DNA of 64,000 nucleotides, taken from contig CAVYZH010000011.1 in NCBI GenBank assembly GCA_963772975.1, positions 124,001 through 188,000 on the forward strand, read 5' to 3'. Below the pieces are notes generated by a model that saw nothing but the letters and a program-made list of their open reading frames with translations, searched no databases and was not told where the DNA came from. The stretch comes from AC-32 sp963772975 (GTDB lineage Bacteria > Actinomycetota > Thermoleophilia > Gaiellales > Gaiellaceae). The translations under genes and the position numbers were made by a program. Shown here piece by piece: positions 1-11,188 of this stretch (within the stretch, counting starts at the first letter, position 1; the number at the start of each line of letters is the position of its first letter).

Positions 1-1
1 T

Positions 2-1510
2 GCGCCCGAGGCGACCGACGCCGACGGTGTGCCCGTGCAGTGCGTTCCGGGCTTGAGTGGCGGCGAGCCAGACCGCCACGCTGCCGGGCTGACGGGCCAG
101 ACCGTCGTCCACCTGCACGGCGGCCTCACGCCCGCCTCATTCGACGGCTGGGCCGAGAACATCTTTGCCCCGGGCCAGCCTGCCCGCTTCCACTACCCGA
201 TGGACCAGCGGGCGGCGCTCCTCTGGTACCACGACCACGTGATGGGCATCACCAAGTACGACGTCTACGCGGGACTCGCGGGACTCTGGATCGTGCGTGA
301 TGACCGCGAGCGAGACATCGGGCTGCCGGAAGGCCCGCCGTTCGAGGTGCCGTTGCTGCTTCAGGACCGCAACTTCGACCTCGACGAGCAAGGGCGGCTG
401 ACCGGCCGGCTCGTCCACAAGACCGACCCGGACGTGATGGAGGCCTTCCCGCCGTTCACGGTCGTGAACGGCAAGGTCTGGCCGGTCCTCGACGTCCAGC
501 CTGCGACGTACCGCTTCCGTGTGCTGAACGGCTCCAACGCCCGGACGTACCGACTGGTGCTGCTGCGGGAGGGAACTCCGGAGCTCGAGCGGATGACGCA
601 GATCGGTACCGACCACGGGCTCCTCCGCACCGCGGTGCCCGTGCCCACGGACGGGCTCGTGCTCGCGTCGGCCGAGCGTGCTGACCTGCTCGTCGACTTC
701 TCCGACCTCCCGCCCGGGAGCGAGCTGACGGTGCTCAACACCGCCGCTGCGCCGTTCGACGGCTCCTCCTTTCCGGCCGCAGACGCCGAACGTGCCGCAG
801 ACCTCGAGGGCCTGCTTCCCTATCCGCAGGTGCTCCGCTTCCGCGTCGACGGCGAGGCGGGGAGCCGCCGACCGACTCCACGGGAGCTGGCGACCGACTT
901 CGAGCCCTCAGCCGCGGAGGCCCTCGCCGGCGCCCGTCGGCGGGCGATCGCGCTGGTCGAGCGCGAGCTCGACGGCGAGGCGAACATGCTGACGATGCGG
1001 GAGCTCGCGCTTGCTGCCGACGCTGACGACGGGCCGCAGGTGACCGTGACCGACGACGGCGAAGTCACGCGTTACCGCGTCGTCGCAGCCCACTTCGAGG
1101 ACACGACGACGTTCTTCCCGATGCTCGGCCAGTACGAGGTCTGGCAGCTGATCAACCTGACCGGCGACACCCATCCGATCCATCTCCACCTCGACCCGTT
1201 TCAGATCCTCGCGCGCCGGCCGATCCGTTACCTGATCGCGGACGGCGGCATCGGCGAGCGCGAGCTCGCGGCGACCGTCACGCTCGAGCGCGACCCGGAA
1301 GACGTGCTCGACCATGCGATCGACGAGAACGAACGAGGGCTCAAGGACACCGTGCGGGTCAATCCCAACGAGATCGTCGAGATCGCCGTCCGCTTCACCG
1401 CCTACAGCGGCCGGTACATGTACCACTGCCACATCCTCGAACACGAAGACCGCGACATGATGCGACCATTCGTGACGATGGCTCCAGAGCTGATGCCGTT
1501 CATGGCCTGA
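2..1510 (+). CDS. Multicopper oxidase (laccase/bilirubin-oxidase type), 5' partial
   Basis: The frame is open to the left edge, so the true start and probably most of the first cupredoxin domain lie outside the window; GTG at 29 is only an internal codon. All four copper-ligand clusters of the family can be seen: HLHGG, WYHDH, HPIHLHLDPF, and YHCHILEHEDRDMM near the C-terminus, which holds the T1 cysteine, histidine and axial methionine. Multicopper oxidases oxidise phenolic or metal substrates and reduce O2 to water, usually outside the membrane. The PAS-LuxR gene follows 14 bp later. The specific substrate cannot be read from the sequence. Confidence 0.93.
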   Translation, partial: APEATDADGVPVQCVPGLSGGEPDRHAAGLTGQTVVHLHGGLTPASFDGWAENIFAPGQPARFHYPMDQRAALLWYHDHVMGITKYDVYAGLAGLWIVRDDRERDIGLPEGPPFEVPLLLQDRNFDLDEQGRLTGRLVHKTDPDVMEAFPPFTVVNGKVWPVLDVQPATYRFRVLNGSNARTYRLVLLREGTPELERMTQIGTDHGLLRTAVPVPTDGLVLASAERADLLVDFSDLPPGSELTVLNTAAAPFDGSSFPAADAERAADLEGLLPYPQVLRFRVDGEAGSRRPTPRELATDFEPSAAEALAGARRRAIALVERELDGEANMLTMRELALAADADDGPQVTVTDDGEVTRYRVVAAHFEDTTTFFPMLGQYEVWQLINLTGDTHPIHLHLDPFQILARRPIRYLIADGGIGERELAATVTLERDPEDVLDHAIDENERGLKDTVRVNPNEIVEIAVRFTAYSGRYMYHCHILEHEDRDMMRPFVTMAPELMPFMA

Positions 1511-1524
1511 CGCGGAGGGCAGCA

Positions 1525-2088
1525 GTGGAAGCGAATCGGCTGATCGACCTGACGACCACGCTCGAGCAGGTCAGCGTTCCGGCGGCGATCGTCGACCGCC
1601 AAGGGACGGTGACGTGGAGCAACGAGGCGGCGCGGGACGTGTTCGGCGACCGGGTCGGGCAGCCGTTTGTCTCGGTGGTCGCACCGGAGTACGTCGAGCT
1701 CGTCCAGCGGCAGCTCGAGCGGAAGCTCAGCGGCGAGCCGATGACCGACTACCAGGCCGAGGTCATCACCGCCGACGGCACGAGGCGCCGTGCCGAGATC
1801 AGCTCAGTCCTCATTCCGGGCGGAGACGTCTGTCACGCCGTGTTCGGCCTCGCCGTCCTGGGTCGACCACGGCCGGCCGCTGCCGCGTCGGTTCGGTTGA
1901 CGCCCCGCCAGAACGACGTTCTCCAGCTGCTCGGCCAGGGCGCATCGACAGAGGACATCGCCTCGATGCTCCACCTGAGCAAGGAGACGGTGCGGAATCA
2001 CGTGCGCAACATCCTGCGCGAGCTCGGCGCACACTCGCGCCTCATGGCCGTCGCACGAGCACACGAGCTGGGGCTGCTGTCTACCTGA
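1525..2088 (+). CDS. PAS domain-LuxR type transcriptional regulator
   Basis: This 187-aa protein has an N-terminal PAS sensor (about residues 10-110, with VPAAIVDRQGTVTWSNEAAR at its start). A linker follows, then a C-terminal LuxR/GerE helix-turn-helix (LTPRQNDVLQLLGQGAS and KETVRNHVRNILRELGAHSR). The GTG start at 1525 follows a purine-rich GGAGGG site. It has no receiver domain, so it probably senses a ligand or redox state directly through PAS and then binds DNA. A homologue of almost the same length, broken by an in-frame TGA, lies at 54982-55548. The target genes are unknown; the neighbouring oxidase and cydAB are candidates by position only. Confidence 0.88.
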   Translation: MEANRLIDLTTTLEQVSVPAAIVDRQGTVTWSNEAARDVFGDRVGQPFVSVVAPEYVELVQRQLERKLSGEPMTDYQAEVITADGTRRRAEISSVLIPGGDVCHAVFGLAVLGRPRPAAAASVRLTPRQNDVLQLLGQGASTEDIASMLHLSKETVRNHVRNILRELGAHSRLMAVARAHELGLLST

Positions 2089-2092
2089 GGAC

Positions 2093-3142
2093 TCAGACCC
2101 CGGCCACGGTGTCTTCCGGAGGACGCCGGCTGGGCTGCGAGGTCTCCTCGACGAGGTTGCGCTGCACGAGCGTGAAGAGGAGGCCGAGCGCCGGCAATAC
2201 AAGCAGGACCGCGATGCCGAAGACGATCAGCAAGACTACGAGCGTTTCGTGCGGGGCTGCGGCGTCGGAGACGGTGAGGCTCGGCGGCAGGAGGTACGGA
2301 TGCTGGGCGACGGCCCAGCCCCAGATCACGGCCACGACGGCGCCCGCAGCAAGCACGCGAGTGCCGCGCCGAGCACCACGGTGAAGCAGGACCAGCACGG
2401 CGAGACCGCAAACGAGCGAGAGCACTACGAGGGCCAACCCGTCGCTCATGAGGCTGTCGAAAATCGAACGTGCATCTCGGCGCAGCACGACCAGACCGAC
2501 GGCAGCGAGCGCTCCTGTGACGACCGCGGCAACAAGCGCCCGGTTGATGAAGTAGCGCTCGAGGTCGGGTGTGCCCGCACGGCGGGCATCGCTGACGAGG
2601 AACACGCTCGCCAGGTACGCGCCGGTGGCCACGAAGAGGGCGCCGGTCACGAACGAGAGCAGGTTGACCCAGCTGGTCACCCGATCGCCCGTCGCATTGC
2701 CTACCGGTACGCGACCGCCCGCAACCGCGCCGACCACGGTTCCCAGGAAGAACGGGGTCAGGACCGACGCCGCGCCGAAAGAGGTCGTTGCGAGGACTCG
2801 CCCACGAGCGCGGCGCGCCGTGTGCTGGAACGCGAAGCCGGCTCCTCGCAGGACGATCCCGAATGCAGCAAGGCTCAGCGGGATGAACAGCGTCGAGAAG
2901 ACGGCCTCGAAGGCGGACGGGAAGCCGGTCCAGAAGACGACGAGCACGAAGATCAGCCACACGTGGTTCGCCTCCCACACGGGCCCGATCGCCCAGTCGA
3001 TCAGCGCGCGCGGCCGCTTGCCCCGTTCTCCTCCTCCGGCGAGCAGGCTCCAGAACCCGCCCCCGAAGTCGGCGCCGCCGAACACGGCGTACATCGTCAC
3101 GCCGACGACGAGGATCACGGCGACGGCGTTCGCTGCGGTCAC
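2093..3142 (-). CDS. cydB: Cytochrome bd quinol oxidase subunit II
   Basis: CydB is the second membrane subunit of the high-affinity bd terminal oxidase, which reduces O2 with quinol and does not pump protons. The 349-aa protein has many hydrophobic helices and the characteristic N-terminal VFGGADFGGGFW. I place the start at the GTG at 3142-3140, which overlaps the cydA stop codon (GTGA) and gives the normal family length. A longer upstream reading frame is only overlap with cydA. It converges on the PAS-LuxR gene with a 4-bp gap. Confidence 0.94.
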   Translation of the reverse strand: MTAANAVAVILVVGVTMYAVFGGADFGGGFWSLLAGGGERGKRPRALIDWAIGPVWEANHVWLIFVLVVFWTGFPSAFEAVFSTLFIPLSLAAFGIVLRGAGFAFQHTARRARGRVLATTSFGAASVLTPFFLGTVVGAVAGGRVPVGNATGDRVTSWVNLLSFVTGALFVATGAYLASVFLVSDARRAGTPDLERYFINRALVAAVVTGALAAVGLVVLRRDARSIFDSLMSDGLALVVLSLVCGLAVLVLLHRGARRGTRVLAAGAVVAVIWGWAVAQHPYLLPPSLTVSDAAAPHETLVVLLIVFGIAVLLVLPALGLLFTLVQRNLVEETSQPSRRPPEDTVAGV

Positions 3143-4518
3143 CGCGTCGCTCCGGCGATCGTCGGCGGCGGCTCGGTGTCCGGGCCGTATGGCACCTCTT
3201 CGTCGTCGACGTCCTCGTTGCGCCAGCGCGATGACATGGCTCGCAGGGTGATGATGAGCGTCGCGCCGAGCACGATGTAGAAGGCGAGCACCAGCGAGAA
3301 CGTGACCCAGATGCCGTCGGCGTGGGTGACCGCGTCGGAGGTGCGCATCACGTTGTAGACGATCCACGGCTGGCGGCCCACCTCGGTGATGATCCAGCCG
3401 CACTCGAGCGCGACGACCGCCGCCACGCCGGAGACGGCGCACGCGCGTAGGAACCACTTCGTCCGCGGGATGTCACGCCTCCGCCACCAGACGAAGCCGA
3501 ACCAGGCGCCGAGACCGATCAGCACCGTGCAGATCCCGACCATCGTGTCGAAGGCCCAGTGCAGCATCGTGTTCGCGGGCGGCCTGTCGTCGGGCGCGAC
3601 GGAGTCGAGCCCGGTTACCTGCGTGCTGGTGCTCCAGCCGACCAGGAACGAATCGAAGCCGGGGATGCCGATGCCTCCCTTGACCCCGGTGGAGGTGCAG
3701 CGGCCGTAGATGTACTCGGTGACGTCACTGTGGGTCTGTTCCACGCATTCCATCGCGGCGAACTTGACCGGTTGGTCCTTGGCGATCGCGCGCGCTGCGG
3801 TATCGCCGACCACGAACTGAATCGGCGTCGCGATCGAGGCAACGGTCAACGGGATCAGGAGGCCCAGCCGATGGATGCGATCGCGCCGGCCCTTCAGCAT
3901 CCCGACCGCGTAGATGGAGGCGACGATGAAGCCGGTGACCAGATAGGCCGCAAGGATCATGTGCGGGACCTCGTAGGGCACCGCTGGGTTGAAGATCACC
4001 TTCCACGGATCGACCGAGGTGACCTTGCCGCTCGTCGGCGAGAAGCCCTGCGGCTGGTTCATCCACGAGTTGACCGCGACCACCGAGAAGGCGCCGCCGA
4101 AGCCCGAGATCACGACCGGCACGCCCGACCAGAAGTGCTTCCACGGCGAGAGGTACTTCCAGCCGAAGATGTAGATCGCGATGAAGATCGCCTCGAGGAA
4201 GAAGAAGATGCCCTCGATCCCGAACAACACGCCGAACACCTCGCCGAAACGCCCGGTGAACGCGGGCCACAGGAGCCCGAACTCGAAGGAGAGGACGGTC
4301 CCGGTCACGGCCCCGACGGCGAACGTGACGGCCACGGCCTTCGACCAGCGCCGAGCGAGCCTCAGGGCGTCGGCGTCGCCACGCCGCAGTCCGAGGTAGT
4401 TCGCGATCAGCATCATCGCCGGCAGCGCGACTCCGAGCGAGGCCAGGATGATGTGGAAGCCCAGCGTGAACGCCATCTGGCTCCGTGCGGCCCCGAGGTT
4501 CGATGCGAGGGTCAGCAT
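3139..4518 (-). CDS. cydA: Cytochrome bd quinol oxidase subunit I
   Basis: CydA carries the three haems and the quinol-binding loop of cytochrome bd. The 459-aa product begins with the family signature RSQMAFTLGFHIILA, whose histidine is the expected haem ligand, and contains GWIITEVGRQPW, the conserved element near the Q-loop. The segment between helices is short, so this is the short-Q-loop type, which includes the cyanide-insensitive Cio oxidases. It forms a translationally coupled pair with cydB. It is transcribed divergently from the small gene at 4636, with 117 bp between the starts. Such oxidases usually support respiration at low oxygen or under stress. Confidence 0.95.
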   Translation of the reverse strand: MLTLASNLGAARSQMAFTLGFHIILASLGVALPAMMLIANYLGLRRGDADALRLARRWSKAVAVTFAVGAVTGTVLSFEFGLLWPAFTGRFGEVFGVLFGIEGIFFFLEAIFIAIYIFGWKYLSPWKHFWSGVPVVISGFGGAFSVVAVNSWMNQPQGFSPTSGKVTSVDPWKVIFNPAVPYEVPHMILAAYLVTGFIVASIYAVGMLKGRRDRIHRLGLLIPLTVASIATPIQFVVGDTAARAIAKDQPVKFAAMECVEQTHSDVTEYIYGRCTSTGVKGGIGIPGFDSFLVGWSTSTQVTGLDSVAPDDRPPANTMLHWAFDTMVGICTVLIGLGAWFGFVWWRRRDIPRTKWFLRACAVSGVAAVVALECGWIITEVGRQPWIVYNVMRTSDAVTHADGIWVTFSLVLAFYIVLGATLIITLRAMSSRWRNEDVDDEEVPYGPDTEPPPTIAGATR

Positions 4519-4635
4519 GCTGGAAGCTCCATCGAGTTCAGCGTTGCGGGCCGAGACTAGACTCGATCAGCCTTGCCACGTTTCATCCGATGTGGATGAG
4601 TCAGCTCAGGTGGTGGGGCGCATACGGTGACGCCG

Positions 4636-4956
4636 ATGGCCGAAGTGGTCGAGACACGCGACCTCACCGAGCCTTCACAGAACGGCTGGACGCTGGACTA
4701 CCGGATCCGGCGTCAAGACGGCGAGGAGCTCCACGCCGAAGTTCGTTGCTGGGAAAAGGCGCACGCCGCTGCCGAGCGGGCAGGTAACGCCGAGGCGCTC
4801 GAGGCGATCGCCGACCGGGGGATCGCGGCGGCGCTCGAGTACGCGGAGCTCGTGGAGTCGCCGGCGGCGCGCGGTGGAGTGCTGATCTCGATCTGGTTCG
4901 ACCAGGCCGACGAGGGCAACCTGCGCCGTCGGGTCAGCTACGAGCGGACTCCGTGA
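4636..4956 (+). CDS. Conserved-looking hypothetical protein, 106 aa
   Basis: I do not recognise the family. The protein is soluble, acidic and partly helical (a run of alanine, glutamate and arginine in residues 40-75) and has no signal peptide. The ATG at 4636 is preferred over the in-frame GTG at 4627 because a TACGGT hexamer at 4623-4628 lies 7 nt upstream of it, matching the leaderless promoter pattern seen elsewhere here. It is divergent from cydA and lies 79 bp before the ClC gene. No function is proposed. Confidence 0.6.
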   Translation: MAEVVETRDLTEPSQNGWTLDYRIRRQDGEELHAEVRCWEKAHAAAERAGNAEALEAIADRGIAAALEYAELVESPAARGGVLISIWFDQADEGNLRRRVSYERTP

Positions 4957-5035
4957 CACCGACCGACCAGGCTGGAGCGACGAGCGTTTCCGACGACCGT
5001 TCGACGGCCCCTGAGCAAGCGGGGCTCGTCCTCGT

Positions 5036-6379
5036 GTGAACCAAGAGGGCCACCCCGACGCGGACACGGCGCCGTCGACACGGGCTAGGCCGAATCCGCT
5101 CGAGCTTCTCCGGAGCCGCTCGTACGTCGTGCTGCTCGCGTTCGGTGCGATCATCGGTGTGCCGGTGGCGGCGGCCGCGTACTTCTTTCTCAAGGGTGTC
5201 ACCGAGCTGCAGCACTATCTGTTCGGCACGCTGCCCGGCGACCTTGGCTTCGAAAGCCAACCTGCCTGGTGGCCGGTTCCACTGCTTGCGCTGAGCGGCC
5301 TGCTAGTGGCGCTCACAATCCGGTACCTGCCGGGAACGGCAGGCCACAAGCCGGCGGAGGGGTTCAAGGCATCCGGACCCGTGCCGCCGATCGAGCTCGC
5401 CGGAATCGTCATTGCGGCGTTCGCCACGCTCAGCCTCGGGGTCGTCCTTGGCCCGGAGGCGCCTCTGATCGCGATCGGCAGTGGCCTCGGAGTCCTCGCC
5501 GTCCACCTGGTCAAGCGCGACGCGCCCGAGATGGCCAGTGTCGTGATCGGCGCCGCCGGGAGCTTCGCCGCGATCAGCACGCTCCTCGGCTCACCTCTTC
5601 CGGCCGCGTTCCTGATGATGGAGGTGGCCGGGATCGGTGGCGCGATGCTCGGAGTGGTGCTCGTGCCCGGTCTGCTCGCTGCCGGTGTCGGCTCGCTGAT
5701 CTTCATTGGGCTCGACAACTGGACCGGCTTCGGCACCTTCTCGCTCGCGATCCCGGACATCCCTCCGGCCGACAGCCCCGGTGTGTCCGAGTTTCTGTGG
5801 GCGATCGTGGTTGGTGTCATCGCGGCGATCCTTGGCGCCGGCATCAAGCGGCTGTCGCTGCTGCTCCAGCCGATCGTCGAACGCCGAATGGTGCTGCTGA
5901 CACCCGTTGTCGGCGTCGCGATCGGTGTTGTTGTGCTGATCTTCGTCGAAGTAACCGGGAGAAGCTCGGCCGAGGTGCTCTTCTCGGGACAGGATCAGCT
6001 TCCGGGCCTGATCGAAGGCGCCGCCGGCTGGACCGTGGGCGCGCTCATGATGGTCGTCCTCTGCAAAGGCCTCGCGTACAGCTTCTCGCTGAGCAGCTTC
6101 CGAGGCGGCCCAATTTTCCCGAGCATGTTCATCGGCGCTAGCGGCGGCATTGCGCTCTCCCACCTTCCCGGGCTTCCAATGATCGCGGGGGTCGCAATGG
6201 GTATCGGCGCGATGATGGTCGCAATGCTGGGACTGCCGCTCACGTCCGTTCTCGTCGTGAGTCTGTTCCTCCAGGCCGACGGCCTCACTCTGATGCCGCT
6301 CGTGATCGTCGCCGTCGTGGTCTCCTACGTCGTCTCAGCCCGGCTCTCTCCCGCACCCGCCTCCGCGGCCGACTCGTAG
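5036..6379 (+). CDS. ClC-family chloride channel / H+-Cl- antiporter
   Basis: The 447-aa protein is almost entirely membrane helices and has the ClC signatures. GPEAPLIAIGSG corresponds to the GxEGP selectivity region and retains the gating glutamate. GSPLPAAFLMMEVAG and FRGGPIFPSMFIGASGG match the later conserved filter elements. ClC proteins move chloride across the membrane, often in exchange for protons, and aid acid or osmotic homeostasis. The start is a GTG at 5036. There is no CBS domain at the C-terminus, as is common for bacterial members. The gene appears to be monocistronic. Confidence 0.92.
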   Translation: MNQEGHPDADTAPSTRARPNPLELLRSRSYVVLLAFGAIIGVPVAAAAYFFLKGVTELQHYLFGTLPGDLGFESQPAWWPVPLLALSGLLVALTIRYLPGTAGHKPAEGFKASGPVPPIELAGIVIAAFATLSLGVVLGPEAPLIAIGSGLGVLAVHLVKRDAPEMASVVIGAAGSFAAISTLLGSPLPAAFLMMEVAGIGGAMLGVVLVPGLLAAGVGSLIFIGLDNWTGFGTFSLAIPDIPPADSPGVSEFLWAIVVGVIAAILGAGIKRLSLLLQPIVERRMVLLTPVVGVAIGVVVLIFVEVTGRSSAEVLFSGQDQLPGLIEGAAGWTVGALMMVVLCKGLAYSFSLSSFRGGPIFPSMFIGASGGIALSHLPGLPMIAGVAMGIGAMMVAMLGLPLTSVLVVSLFLQADGLTLMPLVIVAVVVSYVVSARLSPAPASAADS

Positions 6380-6559
6380 GCAGCTGCCATCGGGAAGGCG
6401 CACTCCGCCGCACTGGACCGCTCCCCTCCCTGGTTGATGAGTAGCTGATTGTTGCGATCTGGTGGGTAAGTCCGCTGGTGCGGCGAACGGCGCCCGAGCA
6501 CACATTTCATCCCCTTCGGGTGACCTCGGCGCGGCCGCTCGTCCATAGCGTGGTCGTTC

Positions 6560-7832
6560 GTGAGTGCTCGAGGTGACCCAAGCGGTAGCCGTCCCCGCGT
6601 GGTGGTGCTGGGCGGAGGATTTGCCGGGATCGGCGCCGCCAAGCAGCTGAAGAAGAGCGACGTCGATGTCGTGCTCGTGGACGGGCACGACTACCACACG
6701 TTCCAGCCGCTCCTCTACCAGGTCGCGACCGGCCTGCTCGAGCTGCCGGCCGTCGGGCATCCGATCCGCGATCTCTTCGACAAGCAGGACAACGTCCGCA
6801 TCCACCAAGACCGGGTGACGGGAATCGACCTGGAGACGCGCGAGGTGACCTTCGGCGAGCTCGAGCCGGTGCAGTACGACAACCTCGTGCTCGCGCTCGG
6901 GGCGGAGGTCAACTTCTTCGGCGTCGACGGAGCGGCCGAGCACGCGTTTCCGCTCTACACGCTCGCCGATGCCGTGCGGCTCAAGGATCACGTCCTCGAG
7001 CGCTGGGAGGCGGCCGACCGCCACCCGCAGCTCGTCGCGGACGGCGCGCTGAACATGGTCGTCGTCGGCGGCGGCCCGACCGGGGTGGAGACGGCAGGCG
7101 CGATGGCGGAGCTCTACAACGGCGTCTTTCGCAAGGACTATCCCGACGTCGACCCCGAGCAGGCGCGAATCGTGCTCGTCGAGGCCTCGCCCGAGATCTT
7201 CGGGATGTTCAAGCCGGACATCCGCTCCTACACCGAGGAAGGCGCTCTCGAAGCGCGGCGTCGAGGTGATGACCGGGGAGGTCGTCGAGTCGGTCGCTCC
7301 GGAGAAGGTCACGCTCAAGTCGGGAGCCGTGCTCTCCGCGCACACGCTGGTGTGGGGAGCCGGGCTGCAGGGGAACGCGCTCGTCCGCTCGCTCGGCCTC
7401 GAGCTCGAGCGGGGTAACCGCATCGCTGTCGACGGGGAGCTGCGAATCCCGTCGCACCCCGAGGTGTTCGCGGTCGGCGACATCGCGGCGATCACGGATG
7501 CCAAGACCGAGCAGGTGCTGCCGCAGCTCGGCTCGGTCGCGCTGCAGTCCGGTGAGCACGTCGGGGAGACCATCGCCCGCACGGTCGAGGGCAAGGAGAC
7601 CAAGCCCTTCAAGTATCGCGACAAGGGCACGATGGCCACGATCGGCCGGGGCGCCGCCGTGGTGCAGATGCTCGGCGGCAAGACGATGAAGGGGAAGAAG
7701 GCCCAGCTGGCGTGGGGGACGGTCCACCTCGCGCTGCTGCCGACCAACGAGGACCGTGCCAAGGCGGTGGTCGACTGGGCCGGCGCGGGGCTGACACATC
7801 AACGCTCGGGCCGGATCAGGGTCGAGACCTAG
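6560..7832 (+). pseudogene. ndh: Type II NADH dehydrogenase (NDH-2, FAD-dependent), frameshifted
   Basis: NDH-2 passes electrons from NADH to quinone without pumping protons. The first segment has the FAD-binding VVVLGGGFAGIGAAKQL, the typical DYHTFQPLLYQVATG and the NAD-binding MVVVGGGPTGVETAGAMAEL. The second segment carries AVGDIAA and the C-terminal domain. The two halves are in different frames. Deleting one G in 7236-7238 joins them seamlessly (TEKALSKRGVEVMTG) into 423 codons. This is therefore either a sequencing indel or a recent frameshift. The GTG start at 6560 lies 8 nt after TAGCGT (6546-6551), which suggests a leaderless transcript. zwf follows 16 bp downstream. Confidence 0.88.
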
Positions 7833-7848
7833 GGAGGGAGACGCGGAG

Positions 7849-9276
7849 ATGGCGACTGCAGCACCTGAGCGCGTAAGCGCGGAGACCGGCGGGAGCCGGC
7901 CGACGGACGTCCTGGTCGTGTTCGGCATCACCGGCGACCTCGCCAAGGTGATGACATTCCGTTCCCTCTACCGGCTCGAGCGGCGCGGCTTGCTGGACTG
8001 CCCGATCGTGGGCGTGGCCGTCGACGACTGGACGGTCGACCAGCTGAAGGAGCGGGCGCGGACCTCGATCGAGACCACGGGAGAGCAGCTCGACCCGGAG
8101 GTCTTCGAGCGCTTCGCAAACCGGCTCTCCTACGTCGAGGGCGATTTCGACGACGCCGCCACCTACGAGCGGGTCGCAAAGGCGATCGACGGCAAGCAGC
8201 AGCCGGTCTTCTACCTCGAGATCCCGCCGTTCCTCTTCGGACGGGTCGTCAAGGGGCTCTCCGAGGCGGGGCTGACCGAGAACGCGCGCGTGGTCGTCGA
8301 GAAGCCGTTCGGCCACGATGGCGCCTCGGCGACCGAGCTCGCCGACGAGCTGCACCAGTACATCGACGAGTCGCAGCTCTACCGGATCGACCACTACCTC
8401 GGGAAGATGGGGCTCGAGGAGATCCTCTACCTCCGGTTCGCGAACTCGATGCTCGAGCCGATCTGGACGCGCAACCACCTCGAGTCCGTGCAGATCACGA
8501 TGGCCGAGGACTTCGGCGTCGAGGATCGCGGTCACTTCTACGACCCGGTCGGCGCGTTGCGCGACGTCGTCGTCAACCACCTGATGCAGGTGGTGGCCGC
8601 CGCGGCGATGGAGATTCCCTCCCGGCGCGACCCCGATGCGATCAAGGACGCCCAGGTCGCGCTGTTCCGCGCGGTCGTCACGGCCGACCCTGCCCACTAC
8701 GTGCGTGGCCAGTACGACGGCTACCTCGACGTCGACGGGGTCGCGGCGGACTCGACCACGGAGACGTACGCGGCGCTCCGTCTCGAGATCGAGAACTGGC
8801 GCTGGGCCGGCGTGCCCTTCTTCATCCGCACGGGGAAGCGCCTGAAGGCAACCGAGACGGAGCTCAGGCTCGTCTTCAAGCACCCGCCGAACCTGGGCTT
8901 CCACCTGCGCTCCAGGCGCCCAGAGCCGAACCAGCTCGTGGTCAGGCTCGACCCCACGACTGGGGTCAAGATCATCGTCGACGCTCACCGGGCCGACATC
9001 GGCGGGGCGTCGGAGATCGATCTCAGCATGGAGTTCTCGCAGGAAGGCGGCGAAGGCCCGACGCCCTACGAGGTCCTGCTGCACGCCGCGATGGTCGGCG
9101 AGAGCACCCGCTTCACCCGGCAGGACGGGGTCGAGGAGACGTGGCGGATCATGCAGCCGCTGCTCGACGATTCGCCTCCTGTGCACACCTACGAGCCGGG
9201 GTTGTGGGGACCTGCTGCGGCCGATGACCTGGTCGCCGGCCACGGCCGCTGGCACGACCCGTGGATCTCGACGTGA
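7849..9276 (+). CDS. zwf: Glucose-6-phosphate 1-dehydrogenase
   Basis: This enzyme oxidises glucose 6-phosphate to 6-phosphogluconolactone and makes NADPH, opening the pentose phosphate pathway. The 475-aa protein has the N-terminal dinucleotide-binding segment VFGITGDLAKVMTF, the conserved EKPFGHD, and the active-site signature RIDHYLGKMG. A strong ribosome site (GGGAGGGAGA) precedes the ATG at 7849. It is followed after 10 bp by the GH15 gene and belongs to the sugar-oxidation cluster of 6.5-13.7 kb. The unusual LAKVMTF in place of LAKKKLF may mark a clade-specific isozyme. Confidence 0.95.
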   Translation: MATAAPERVSAETGGSRPTDVLVVFGITGDLAKVMTFRSLYRLERRGLLDCPIVGVAVDDWTVDQLKERARTSIETTGEQLDPEVFERFANRLSYVEGDFDDAATYERVAKAIDGKQQPVFYLEIPPFLFGRVVKGLSEAGLTENARVVVEKPFGHDGASATELADELHQYIDESQLYRIDHYLGKMGLEEILYLRFANSMLEPIWTRNHLESVQITMAEDFGVEDRGHFYDPVGALRDVVVNHLMQVVAAAAMEIPSRRDPDAIKDAQVALFRAVVTADPAHYVRGQYDGYLDVDGVAADSTTETYAALRLEIENWRWAGVPFFIRTGKRLKATETELRLVFKHPPNLGFHLRSRRPEPNQLVVRLDPTTGVKIIVDAHRADIGGASEIDLSMEFSQEGGEGPTPYEVLLHAAMVGESTRFTRQDGVEETWRIMQPLLDDSPPVHTYEPGLWGPAAADDLVAGHGRWHDPWIST

Positions 9277-9286
9277 GAGGAGCCCA

Positions 9287-11185
<1,899 letters not shown>

Positions 11186-11188
11186 GCG

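Noticed and set aside
29..1510. GTG at 29 as the true start of the multicopper oxidase
   Set aside because: The frame is open to the left edge and the first cupredoxin domain would be largely missing, so the gene starts outside the window.
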